Of a stretch of DNA of 64,000 nt, positions 32,906 through 40,696 are shown in pieces; position 1 is the first letter of the stretch; every line of letters starts with the position of its first letter. The notes under the pieces were generated by a model, which was not told where the DNA came from, did not search any database, and saw only the letters and a program-made list of their open reading frames with translations. The DNA is from Streptobacillus moniliformis DSM 12112 (GTDB lineage Bacteria > Fusobacteriota > Fusobacteriia > Fusobacteriales > Leptotrichiaceae): positions 1,284,497 to 1,348,496 of the forward strand of contig NC_013515.1 of assembly GCF_000024565.1 (NCBI RefSeq). The letters run 5' to 3'. A program made the position numbers and the translations under genes.

Positions 32906-32980
32906 TGGTAGGCCCTAGGAGAATCGAACTCCTGTTTTTAGGATGAAAACCTAATGTCCTGACCACTAGACGAAGGGCCC
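32906..32980 (-). tRNA. tRNA-Glu (TTC)
   Basis: 75 nt, anticodon loop TTTTCAT, CCA encoded. Confidence 0.95.
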
Positions 32981-32988
32981 AAAATAAC

Positions 32989-33065
32989 TGGTGGATCCAG
33001 CTGGACTTGAACCAGCGACCACGCGGTTATGAGCCGCGTGCTCTAACCAACTGAGCTATGGATCC
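32989..33065 (-). tRNA. tRNA with CAT anticodon, probably tRNA-Ile2
   Basis: 77 nt, anticodon loop CTCATAA. The GGTCGCTGGTTCAAGTCCAGC arm equals that of E. coli tRNA-Ile2, and a typical elongator tRNA-Met (loop TTCATAC) exists at 54383-54459. I therefore favour the lysidine-modified Ile2 over Met. Confidence 0.85.
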
Positions 33066-33083
33066 TTATGATTAGATAATATA

Positions 33084-33160
33084 TGGCGTGCCTGAAGAGA
33101 TTCGAACTCCTGGCCCACAGCTTAGAAGGCTGTTGCTCTATCCTACTGAGCTACAGGCAC
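33084..33160 (-). tRNA. tRNA-Arg (TCT)
   Basis: 77 nt, anticodon loop CTTCTAA, acceptor GTGCCTG/CAGGCAC, encoded GCCA. Confidence 0.95.
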
Positions 33161-33186
33161 ATATATAACCATAGTTATTTTTAAAA

Positions 33187-33262
33187 TGGTGAGTCATACT
33201 GGAATCGAACCAGTGACACCTTGATTAAAAGTCAAGTGCTCTACCGACTGAGCTAATGACTC
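33187..33262 (-). tRNA. tRNA-Lys (TTT)
   Basis: 76 nt, anticodon loop CTTTTAA, CCA encoded. Confidence 0.95.
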
Positions 33263-33265
33263 ACA

Positions 33266-33341
33266 TGGAGCGGGAGACGAGGGTCGAACTCGCGACATTC
33301 AGCTTGGAAGGCTGACACTCTACCAACTGAGTTACTCCCGC
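33266..33341 (-). tRNA. tRNA-Gly (TCC)
   Basis: 76 nt, anticodon loop CTTCCAA, acceptor GCGGGAG/CTCCCGC, encoded TCCA. Confidence 0.95.
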
Positions 33342-33355
33342 ACAATTGGTTTTTT

Positions 33356-33432
<77 letters not shown>

Positions 33433-33449
33433 ATGACACTTAATGTAAA

Positions 33450-33535
33450 TGGTGCCTCGGGCCGGACTCGAACCGGCACGGGATTGCTCCCACAGGATTT
33501 TAAGTCCTGTGTGTCTACCATTTCACCACCAAGGC
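33450..33535 (-). tRNA. tRNA-Leu (TAA)
   Basis: 86 nt with long variable arm, anticodon loop CTTAAAA, first gene of the operon. Confidence 0.95.
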
Positions 33536-33556
33536 TAACTTTCATTGACAAAAATC

Positions 33557-33585
33557 ATTATATATCATTTATATTTTTTTGTCAA
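33557..33585 (-). promoter_or_regulatory. tRNA operon promoter
   Basis: Perfect consensus reading leftwards: -35 TTGACA (33580-33585), 17-bp spacer, -10 TATAAT (33557-33562), 21 bp before the tRNA-Leu gene. Confidence 0.95.
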
Positions 33586-33713
33586 GATTTTTTTTATTAT
33601 TTTTCTTCTAATAATTTTAAATATCCCCTTAGGACATTTTCTATTTTATATCATTTAAAAAAAAATGTCAATACTTTTTTTGACATTTTTTACTTTTTCT
33701 GATTTTCTTTTGC

Positions 33714-33742
33714 TTGTTTTAGTCTTAAAAAAATTGTATAAT
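33714..33742 (+). promoter_or_regulatory. Promoter of the PASTA-rsgA-rpe operon
   Basis: -35 TTGTTT (33714-33719), 17-bp spacer, -10 TATAAT (33737-33742); AGGAGG follows before the ATG at 33774. Confidence 0.8.
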
Positions 33743-33773
33743 ATCTGTAAGTTAGTACAATTTAGGAGGTAAA

Positions 33774-34646
33774 ATGTTTAATAAGAGTATATATAATAAA
33801 GTTATAAAGATTTCTATTATTATTCTATCATTATTAATAATATTAACTTTAGGTCGTTCTGCTTTTTTAAACTATTTCTTTAATAAAAGAGAAACTATAG
33901 TCCCTAAAGTTACAGCATTACATATAGATGATGCAAAAAAATTACTTGAAGATTTCAATTTAAAATATTCTATTATAGAATACAAATCATCTGAAGTTCC
34001 AGAAGATTATGTGTTTATACAAGATCCTAAACCAGAATCTAAAGTAAAAGTAAATAGAACTGTAAATATATGGGTAAATAAGATTAATAGCGTGGAGATA
34101 CCTGATTTAAAAGGTAAAACATTAATAGAGGCAAGAAGAATATTAGAAGAGTTTAATATACAGATAGTTAGAATAGACTATATGCCTGTAGAAGATATAG
34201 ATGAAGAAATAGTTTTATCTATATATCCTAAGGTAGGAAGTAAAATTGGAACTAACCAAAAAGTTTCATTACTTGTTTCATCTAAATCATTAATAGAAAG
34301 TAAGGTTATGCCAAATTTAATAGGTCTTGATAAAAATGATGCAGCTAACATCTTAGCTCAAATTGGTCAAAGTATAGCTCTCGTTACTGAAGCAAATGAT
34401 CCAGCTTTTGCACAAAATGTAATAATAACTACTAATCCTCTGCCAGGTGAAAATATAGAAAAAGATACTAAAATAAGTGTTGTCCTAAATACTGGTGTTG
34501 AAGTTGATAAAAGTATTACTGAAGTTTTAGAACAAAAAGTTGAATCAAAGAAATTAGATAGTAATATAGAAGAAATTTTAAATAAGACTTTAAAAGAAGT
34601 AGAGAAAAAAGAAGCTAACAAAGAAAATAGGGCAAAAGGTGAATAA
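33774..34646 (+). CDS. PASTA-domain membrane protein without kinase domain
   Basis: 290 aa. Short cytoplasmic start, one membrane helix (about 13-33), then three PASTA domains: VPKVTALHIDDAKKLLEDFNLKY, IPDLKGKTLIEARRILEEFNIQI and MPNLIGLDKNDAANILAQIGQ; charged C-terminal tail. PASTA repeats bind peptidoglycan fragments. In Firmicutes this position before rsgA-rpe is held by the Ser/Thr kinase PrkC/StkP; here only the sensor part remains, with no kinase domain. It is first in a five-gene operon. Confidence 0.85.
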   Translation: MFNKSIYNKVIKISIIILSLLIILTLGRSAFLNYFFNKRETIVPKVTALHIDDAKKLLEDFNLKYSIIEYKSSEVPEDYVFIQDPKPESKVKVNRTVNIWVNKINSVEIPDLKGKTLIEARRILEEFNIQIVRIDYMPVEDIDEEIVLSIYPKVGSKIGTNQKVSLLVSSKSLIESKVMPNLIGLDKNDAANILAQIGQSIALVTEANDPAFAQNVIITTNPLPGENIEKDTKISVVLNTGVEVDKSITEVLEQKVESKKLDSNIEEILNKTLKEVEKKEANKENRAKGE

Positions 34647-35528
34647 ATGATAATAGAAGGAAAAGTAATACGTAAAATTCAAGGTTTCTATTTTGTGTAC
34701 ACTAATTATACATTTAATGATATAGATGATTTTGAAAATAAGTTAATAAAATGTAAACTTCGTGGTAACTTAAAAATTAAAAATAAGAAGGATAATTGTA
34801 TTATAGGAGATAATGTCCTTATAGATACAGAGCTTAATATTATAATTGAAATACTAGAAAGAAAGAACTTTTTAAATAGACCTTTAATTTCTAATATTGA
34901 TAATTTAGCTATCACTTTTGCAGCAAAAGAACCTAATTTTGATATTATACAATTTCAAAAATTATTATTAAATGTACACAAGAATAATTTAGTTCCTTTA
35001 TTACTAATTACAAAATTTGATTTGATGTCTGAGGTTGAAAAAAAAGAAATCGATGATATCTTAAAAGAAAATTTTCCTTATTTAAAATACTTCTTTATTT
35101 CTCATAATGAATACTCTGAATTTAAAGAATATATATATAATAAAAATATAATAATATCTGGTCCAAGTGGAGTTGGAAAATCAACATTAATTAATAATAT
35201 ACTTGGACAAGAAATATTAGTTACAGGTGATATTAGTCAAAAAACTAAAAAAGGTAAAAATACTACAGTCGATACAAGATTTTTCCCATATAATAATGGG
35301 TTTATTATCGATACTCCTGGATTTTCAAGTATAGAATTTCCTAATTTTAAAGATTATTTAGATATAAGGGAATATTTCCCAGAGATAAATGAATTAAGTT
35401 CTGAATGTAAATTTTCAAACTGTATTCATATACATGAACCAAATTGTAATGTGAAAAAAAAATTAAATAAATTAAGATATGATTTCTACAAACTTATATG
35501 CCAAAATATACAAGAAGGAGGAAGATAA
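34647..35528 (+). CDS. rsgA: Ribosome small-subunit GTPase RsgA
   Basis: 293 aa. Circularly permuted GTPase order: N-terminal OB fold, TKFD (G4) at about 125, then GPSGVGKSTLINNIL (G1) at about 171, DTPGFS (G3) at about 219, and a C-terminal zinc site CKFSNCIHIHEPNC. It assists late 30S assembly. The ATG directly follows the stop of the PASTA gene. Confidence 0.95.
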   Translation: MIIEGKVIRKIQGFYFVYTNYTFNDIDDFENKLIKCKLRGNLKIKNKKDNCIIGDNVLIDTELNIIIEILERKNFLNRPLISNIDNLAITFAAKEPNFDIIQFQKLLLNVHKNNLVPLLLITKFDLMSEVEKKEIDDILKENFPYLKYFFISHNEYSEFKEYIYNKNIIISGPSGVGKSTLINNILGQEILVTGDISQKTKKGKNTTVDTRFFPYNNGFIIDTPGFSSIEFPNFKDYLDIREYFPEINELSSECKFSNCIHIHEPNCNVKKKLNKLRYDFYKLICQNIQEGGR

Positions 35529-35529
35529 T

Positions 35530-36165
35530 ATGAATAAAGAAATTATTATTGCACCATCATTACTAGCAGCAGATTTTTCTAATTTAAAAGAAGAAGTAAT
35601 AAAAATAGGTGAAACAAAAGCTAAATGGTTACATTTAGATATTATGGATGGAAATTTTGTTCCAAATATTAGTTTTGGTGCTGATGTTATAAAAGCAATA
35701 AGACCTTATTCACAACTACATTTCGATGCACATTTAATGGTAGAAAAACCTGAATGGTACATAGAAACTGTTGCAAAAGCTGGAGTTAATAGTATTACTA
35801 TTCATGCTGAAGCAACTAAACATTTACATAGAGCTCTTCAATTAATAAAATCTCATGGTGTAAAAGCTGGAGTGTCTATTAATCCAGCTACAGATATAGG
35901 GTTTTTAGATAATATTATTGAAGAATTAGATCTAATATTAGTTATGACTGTTAATCCTGGATTTGGTGGGCAAAAATTTATTGATGCTATGTGCCAAAAG
36001 GTTAAAAGAATAAGAGAAAAATTCCCTCATATAGACATACAAGTAGATGGAGGAATAAACGATAAAACTTGCTTGCTTGTAAAGGAAGCTGGAGCTAATA
36101 TATTAGTTGCAGGTTCTTATGTATTTTCAGGTGATTATAACGAAAAAGTAAATTCATTGCTATAG
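35530..36165 (+). CDS. rpe: Ribulose-phosphate 3-epimerase
   Basis: 211 aa from MNKEIIIAPSLLAADFSNL (35530), with AGGAGG upstream inside the rsgA end; a longer frame is rejected. A TIM barrel with HLDIMDGNFVPNISFG, FDAHLMVEKPE, VNPGFGGQKFI and VDGGIN, carrying the metal-binding His/Asp residues. Interconverts ribulose-5-phosphate and xylulose-5-phosphate in the pentose phosphate pathway. Order rsgA-rpe is widely conserved. Confidence 0.97.
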   Translation: MNKEIIIAPSLLAADFSNLKEEVIKIGETKAKWLHLDIMDGNFVPNISFGADVIKAIRPYSQLHFDAHLMVEKPEWYIETVAKAGVNSITIHAEATKHLHRALQLIKSHGVKAGVSINPATDIGFLDNIIEELDLILVMTVNPGFGGQKFIDAMCQKVKRIREKFPHIDIQVDGGINDKTCLLVKEAGANILVAGSYVFSGDYNEKVNSLL

Positions 36166-36174
36166 GGGGTAAAT

Positions 36175-36837
36175 ATGTATGATAAAATGGAGAACTTAAT
36201 AGATGAGTTCTATAAAACTTATTACAAAATGGAAGAAATAAATTTAAGTTTAGCAATTAAATGTCTTACAACTACAGAATTACATATTATAGAATGTATA
36301 GGACTTGAGAAAATAACTATAAAAGAACTTTCAACAAGACTTGGAATTACAATGGGTACAACATCTATAGCTATTAATAAACTTGAAGAAAAAAAATTCA
36401 TAAATAGAGTTAGATCAAAAGCTGATAAAAGAAAGGTTTATGTTAGTTTAAATAAAAAAGGGCAAATTGCATATAACTATCATGGAAATTTCCATGCTAC
36501 TACACTAGAAAAAGTAACTAAAAATATTCCTGAAAACAGATTAGATATATTTCTTGAAACTTTTGAGGAATTACTTAATAACCTTAAATCATTAAAACTT
36601 AATCTTGAACCTGAAGATTTAACACATTTTAATATAGGAGATAAAGTTGAAGTTACTGAATTAAAGGGTAATAATGTAATTAAATTAGCTTTATCTGAAA
36701 TGGGTATAAAACTTAAAACTTCTATAGAAATATTAGATATACATAAAGACTATATCACAATAAAAATTAATGATAATGAAAAACTAATTTCAAAAGACCA
36801 TGCTCTATATATATTTGCTTTAAAAAAGGAGAATTAA
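36175..36837 (+). CDS. MarR-type regulator with FeoA-like C-terminal domain
   Basis: 220 aa. Winged HTH of the MarR family at about 30-110 (ELSTRLGITMGTTSIAINKLEEKKFINRVRSKADKRKVYVSL). The C-terminus (about 150-220, FNIGDKVEVTELKGNNVIKLALSEMGIKLKTSIEIL) looks like an SH3-type FeoA domain as in DtxR/MntR regulators. It is possibly a metal-responsive or lipid-synthesis regulator (FapR/FabT-like MarR are alternatives). Confidence 0.75.
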   Translation: MYDKMENLIDEFYKTYYKMEEINLSLAIKCLTTTELHIIECIGLEKITIKELSTRLGITMGTTSIAINKLEEKKFINRVRSKADKRKVYVSLNKKGQIAYNYHGNFHATTLEKVTKNIPENRLDIFLETFEELLNNLKSLKLNLEPEDLTHFNIGDKVEVTELKGNNVIKLALSEMGIKLKTSIEILDIHKDYITIKINDNEKLISKDHALYIFALKKEN

Positions 36838-36839
36838 TT

Positions 36840-38402
36840 GTGATATATTTAGATACAGTTGGAATAAGTTTTTTAGTAAAAGAATTAAAAGAAGAATTAC
36901 TTAACTTTAAAATAAATAAAATAGTTCAATACGATAATCATTCTTTTTCATTATTCTTTTCCAAGAAACAACTATTTTTCCAAATAAAAGATAATGAATC
37001 AATAATATATATAAAGGAAAAAAAAGAAGAAAGTATTAATTTTTCAGCTTCTTTTCTTCTGTCTTTAAAAAAATATTTAGATCATGCTGAACTAACTAAT
37101 ATTTCTTTACCTAATAATGATAGAATAATTAAGCTAGAGTTTAAAAGAGTAAATATATTAGGAAATTTAGATACTACATATATAGTCTTTGAAATGATGG
37201 GAAGACATTCAAATATATTCTTATTAAATAATGAAGAAAATATTATTAATATATTAAATAATAATACAAATATAGAAAATAAGAGATTTTATTCTATAAA
37301 TTCTAAATATGAATGTTTTAGCAATGATAAAATAGAACTAGACTTAGAAAAAATTTATGAAACACCTGATGACATGATAAAAGAAGTGTCAGGTATAGGT
37401 AAAATTTTTGCAAATGATACCTTTTCAAATATACTTTTAAGAAAAGAATATGTAAATAATTACATTCCATATATATTTACAAGTAAAGAAAATTACTATA
37501 TTACTTATAATAAATTTAAAAAGTTTGAAAATTATGAAGAAAATATATATCCTACATTAAATAAGGCATTAAATGAATATTTTACTACATTTATAAATAC
37601 TTCACTTATTAGAAATAAGAAAACTAATATAGAAAAGTATATAAATAATAAGATAAAGAAAAATAAAAAAACTCTTATAAACATTAAGAATAATATTGAA
37701 AAAGATAAGAATTATGAAGAATATAAGCATATAGGTGATTTATTAACTAGTTATCTTTATCTTGTTAATCCTAGAATGGAACAAATAGAGGTCTATGATT
37801 ATATAAATAATACTAATGTAAATATAATTTTAAATCCTAATAAAAGTTCATCAGAAAATCTTAATATTTACTATAATAAATATAGAAAATGTAAAAAATC
37901 TATACAAATTGCAAATGAAAGACTAATTTTAATAAATCAAGAACAAGAATATCTTGAATCTGTACTTGATTTTACGCAAAGAGAAAATGATTTTTTAGGT
38001 CTTATTGAAATAGAAAAAGAATTAGGGATATATAAAGAAAAAAGTAAAAAAAATAGTAAAGAGAAAAAAAGAGAATTACTTAAATACATAGTTGATGATT
38101 TTGAAATATTAGTTGGAAGAAATCATAGTGAAAATAATTTAATTACTTTTGAGAAAGCAAAGAATCATGATATATGGTTACATGCAAGGAATATCCCAGG
38201 TTCTCATGTAATTATTATAACAAATAAGAAAAAAGTTCCTGAAAAAGTACTATTAGAAGCTGCAAAACTTGCAGCAATAAATTCTAAAGGTAGTGGAAAC
38301 AAAACTATAGATTATACAGAAAGAGCTAATGTTAAAAGAATAAATAAATTTGGTAATGTAACATTTAATAATTTTAATAGTTTAGATATAAGAAAAGGAT
38401 AG
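36840..38402 (+). CDS. rqcH: RqcH-like NFACT protein (ribosome quality control / FbpA family)
   Basis: 520 aa from a GTG (AAAAGGAG upstream). The N-terminal NFACT-N domain has YLDTVGISFLVKELKEELL and FEMMGRHSNIFLLN; a HhH-like middle and long coiled coil follow; the NFACT-R domain (about 420-510) has ILVGRNHSENNLITFEKAKNHDIWLHARNIPGSHVII. RqcH adds alanine tails to stalled nascent chains on 50S subunits; homologues were earlier described as fibronectin-binding proteins. The C-terminus is slightly shorter than usual. Confidence 0.9.
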   Translation: MIYLDTVGISFLVKELKEELLNFKINKIVQYDNHSFSLFFSKKQLFFQIKDNESIIYIKEKKEESINFSASFLLSLKKYLDHAELTNISLPNNDRIIKLEFKRVNILGNLDTTYIVFEMMGRHSNIFLLNNEENIINILNNNTNIENKRFYSINSKYECFSNDKIELDLEKIYETPDDMIKEVSGIGKIFANDTFSNILLRKEYVNNYIPYIFTSKENYYITYNKFKKFENYEENIYPTLNKALNEYFTTFINTSLIRNKKTNIEKYINNKIKKNKKTLINIKNNIEKDKNYEEYKHIGDLLTSYLYLVNPRMEQIEVYDYINNTNVNIILNPNKSSSENLNIYYNKYRKCKKSIQIANERLILINQEQEYLESVLDFTQRENDFLGLIEIEKELGIYKEKSKKNSKEKKRELLKYIVDDFEILVGRNHSENNLITFEKAKNHDIWLHARNIPGSHVIIITNKKKVPEKVLLEAAKLAAINSKGSGNKTIDYTERANVKRINKFGNVTFNNFNSLDIRKG

Positions 38403-38420
38403 GCGACCCCTATCCTTTTA
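38393..38420. terminator. Bidirectional terminator between rqcH and nagB
   Basis: AAAAGGATAGG pairs with CCTATCCTTTT around a short loop. It overlaps the end of rqcH and the end of convergent nagB. Confidence 0.85.
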
Positions 38421-39243
38421 ACATTAATAATTCTTTTTCCATTTTTTCAAAATCAAGATTTTCTGATTCTATATCTTTAAAATATCTATATGTTTTTACT
38501 TTTAATTCTAAAGCTGCATCTTCATCTATTACTATAATAGCTTTTCTGTGTAATTGTAATGCTGAAATAGTCCATAAATGATTTACACCCTCTTCTATTC
38601 CTTTATGTATAGCATATGCTTTTTTATGACCTGTTGCCATTATTAATACTTCTTTGGAATCTGTTATAGTCCCTACTCCAACTGTTAATGCAAGTTTAGG
38701 AACTTTATTTATATCATTATCGAAAAATCTTGAATTTACAACTATAGTATCCTGTGTTAATTCTTTATCTCTAGTTCTTGAAGATAGAGATGAACCTGGT
38801 TCATTAAATGCAATATGTCCATCTTCTCCTACTCCACCTAAAAATAAGTGTATTCCACCCACCGATTTTATCTTATTTTCATATCTTTGACATTCAGCTT
38901 GTAAATCTTGGGCAAGACCATTTAAAATATTAATATTTTCTTTTTTTATGTCTATATGATCAAAAAAGTTTTTATGCATAAAATAATGATAACTTTGATC
39001 ATGATTAGGTGCAAGCCCTACATATTCATCCATATTAAAAGTTATGATATTTTCAAAAGAAATAATTCCTTTTTTATTTAATTCTATTAAGTTCTTATAT
39101 GTTTCTAGTGGTGTTGACCCTGTAGGTAATCCTAATACAAATGGTTTATCTTTATTAGGATTAAATTTTAAAATTTCTTGTGCAATATGGTATGCACTCC
39201 ATTTTCCAACATCTTTTGCATTTTTAACAATAAGTAGTCTCAT
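38410..39243 (-). CDS. nagB: Glucosamine-6-phosphate deaminase
   Basis: 277 aa. [52 protein letters not shown] (catalytic Asp of NMDEYVGL), [23 protein letters not shown] with the catalytic His, and [10 protein letters not shown]. It converts glucosamine-6-phosphate to fructose-6-phosphate and ammonia, the last step of amino-sugar and sialic acid catabolism. This fits the sialidase at 40697-42970. Confidence 0.97.
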   Translation of the reverse strand: MRLLIVKNAKDVGKWSAYHIAQEILKFNPNKDKPFVLGLPTGSTPLETYKNLIELNKKGIISFENIITFNMDEYVGLAPNHDQSYHYFMHKNFFDHIDIKKENINILNGLAQDLQAECQRYENKIKSVGGIHLFLGGVGEDGHIAFNEPGSSLSSRTRDKELTQDTIVVNSRFFDNDINKVPKLALTVGVGTITDSKEVLIMATGHKKAYAIHKGIEEGVNHLWTISALQLHRKAIIVIDEDAALELKVKTYRYFKDIESENLDFEKMEKELLMLKG

Positions 39244-39277
39244 GTATAACTCCTCTTTTTTATATGAATATACTTTT

Positions 39278-39306
39278 ATTATACTTTTTTTAATAATTCA
39301 TGTCAA
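39278..39306 (-). promoter_or_regulatory. nagB promoter
   Basis: Consensus reading leftwards: -35 TTGACA (39301-39306), 17-bp spacer, -10 TATAAT (39278-39283), 35 bp before the nagB ATG. Confidence 0.9.
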
Positions 39307-39357
39307 GATTTCTGATTTTTTTGAAAAATTTTTTCATATATTAGAAAAATCTTCAAA

Positions 39358-39795
39358 TCACTCTATCACCATTTGAACATATTCTAATTCAGAAAATCCT
39401 ATTTTTTCATATAATTTTTTTGCCATAATATTTCCATGATCAACTTCTAATCTATATCTTTTATACCCTTTATATTTTTCAAATAAAAAATTAAATACTT
39501 TTTTACCTACACCTTTACCTCTATAATTTTCAAGTATTAAAATTTCTTCTATTAATAAAACCATTCCTCCAACTTCTTGAGAATATGTCTTAGAAATTAA
39601 ACAATATCCAACTAATTTTGTATCTTCTTCTATAATAAAACATTCAGTGTATGCATCACTATTCATTAATTCATTAAATGTATTTAAAAAGTTATTTTCA
39701 TCTACATTATGTAATACTGCATCACTAGAATAAAATTGTTTTGTTAGTTTTAAATATACATCTTTATCTTCTTTTCTAATTTTTCTAATTTCCAT
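39358..39795 (-). CDS. GNAT-family N-acetyltransferase
   Basis: 145 aa. The GNAT acetyl-CoA site is LIEEILILENYRGKGVGKKVFNFLFEKY (about 88-115), then RYRLEVDHGNIMAKKLYEKIGFSE. Substrate unknown. Single gene. Confidence 0.85.
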   Translation of the reverse strand: MEIRKIRKEDKDVYLKLTKQFYSSDAVLHNVDENNFLNTFNELMNSDAYTECFIIEEDTKLVGYCLISKTYSQEVGGMVLLIEEILILENYRGKGVGKKVFNFLFEKYKGYKRYRLEVDHGNIMAKKLYEKIGFSELEYVQMVIE

Positions 39796-39905
39796 ATTTT
39801 CTCACCTGTCCCTTCAATATTAAATATATCATATATTTTTCAAAATAGAAAGGTATGAAAATTCAAAATTTTTTTCATACATTAAAAAATATTAACTAAA
39901 ATTAG

Positions 39906-39934
39906 TTGTTTTTTTATTTAATTTATGCTATAAT
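39906..39934 (+). promoter_or_regulatory. Promoter of the response regulator gene
   Basis: -35 TTGTTT (39906-39911), 17-bp spacer, -10 TATAAT (39929-39934); AAGGAGAG before the ATG. Confidence 0.8.
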
Positions 39935-39961
39935 TAAAAAAAATATAAGGAGAGTGAGTTT

Positions 39962-40639
39962 ATGAATATATTATTTTACAGTTGGGATTTAAATTCAGAA
40001 AAAAAATATGAGGATATGTTAAAATTACTGGATACAACAGTTAATTTTACAACTGATGAAAAATTCGTAGTTAAAAGTTTAGAATCTGGCGAAGTAGATA
40101 TTTTAATATTTGATACTACAAATATTTTAAACTACAAAAAGTTATTCCAATATAAAGTGGATAAAATGGATAAAATCATATATGTTGCAATAACTAGCCC
40201 TACAAATAGCTTTATTATAGAGGAAGCTTTATCATTCGGTTTAAATGATTATATTTATGATAATATTAGTAGCGAAGCTTTCTTAGCAAAAATTAATGCC
40301 ATCTTATATCTATTAACAAGAAAAAATCTATTTACTTCTAATGCTATATTAAAGGTAAAAGATCTAACACTAAACCCTTATACAAGAGAAGCAAAAAGAG
40401 GGGATGTAGAAGTTTCATTAACTAATAAAGAATACAAATTATTAGAATTATTAGTAAAAAATAAGAACAAAGTAGTTACAAGAGAAACAATATCAGAAAA
40501 AGTATGGGGTAAAGAAATACAGGAAAACAAAAATATAGGGGATGTATATATTACTTTCTTAAGAAGAAAAATAGAATATGGTTTCCCTACAAAAATTATT
40601 AAAACTATTAGAAACATAGGTTATATTATTAAAGACTAA
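39962..40639 (+). CDS. OmpR-family response regulator with degenerate receiver
   Basis: 225 aa. The receiver (1-120) keeps an Asp at about 51 (DILIFDTTN) but lacks the acidic pair after strand 1 (ILFYSWD) and the conserved Lys of strand 5 (NDYIYDNIS). The C-terminal winged helix is intact: LTNKEYKLLELLVKNKNKVVTRETISEKVWG, TFLRRKIE and IKTIRNIGYII. It is an orphan, with no histidine kinase nearby. Probably regulated without phosphorylation, like atypical OmpR regulators. It may control the neighbouring sialidase. Confidence 0.85.
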   Translation: MNILFYSWDLNSEKKYEDMLKLLDTTVNFTTDEKFVVKSLESGEVDILIFDTTNILNYKKLFQYKVDKMDKIIYVAITSPTNSFIIEEALSFGLNDYIYDNISSEAFLAKINAILYLLTRKNLFTSNAILKVKDLTLNPYTREAKRGDVEVSLTNKEYKLLELLVKNKNKVVTRETISEKVWGKEIQENKNIGDVYITFLRRKIEYGFPTKIIKTIRNIGYIIKD

Positions 40640-40646
40640 TTAATTA

Positions 40647-40685
40647 AAAGGATTAACTCCCAAATCTTAGAGAAGTTAATCCTTT
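40647..40685. terminator. Bidirectional terminator
   Basis: AAAGGATTAACT pairs with AGTTAATCCTTT and is followed by T-rich sequence, between the convergent response regulator and sialidase genes. Confidence 0.85.
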
Positions 40686-40696
40686 TTCATTTAAAT

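Noticed and set aside
32989-33065. tRNA (CAT) as elongator tRNA-Met
   Set aside because: The separate gene at 54383-54459 has the Met-type loop; this one has Ile2-type arms. Not fully excluded.
33433-33702. 89-codon frame over tRNA-Leu
   Set aside because: It overlaps the tRNA-Leu gene and its promoter; no coding character.
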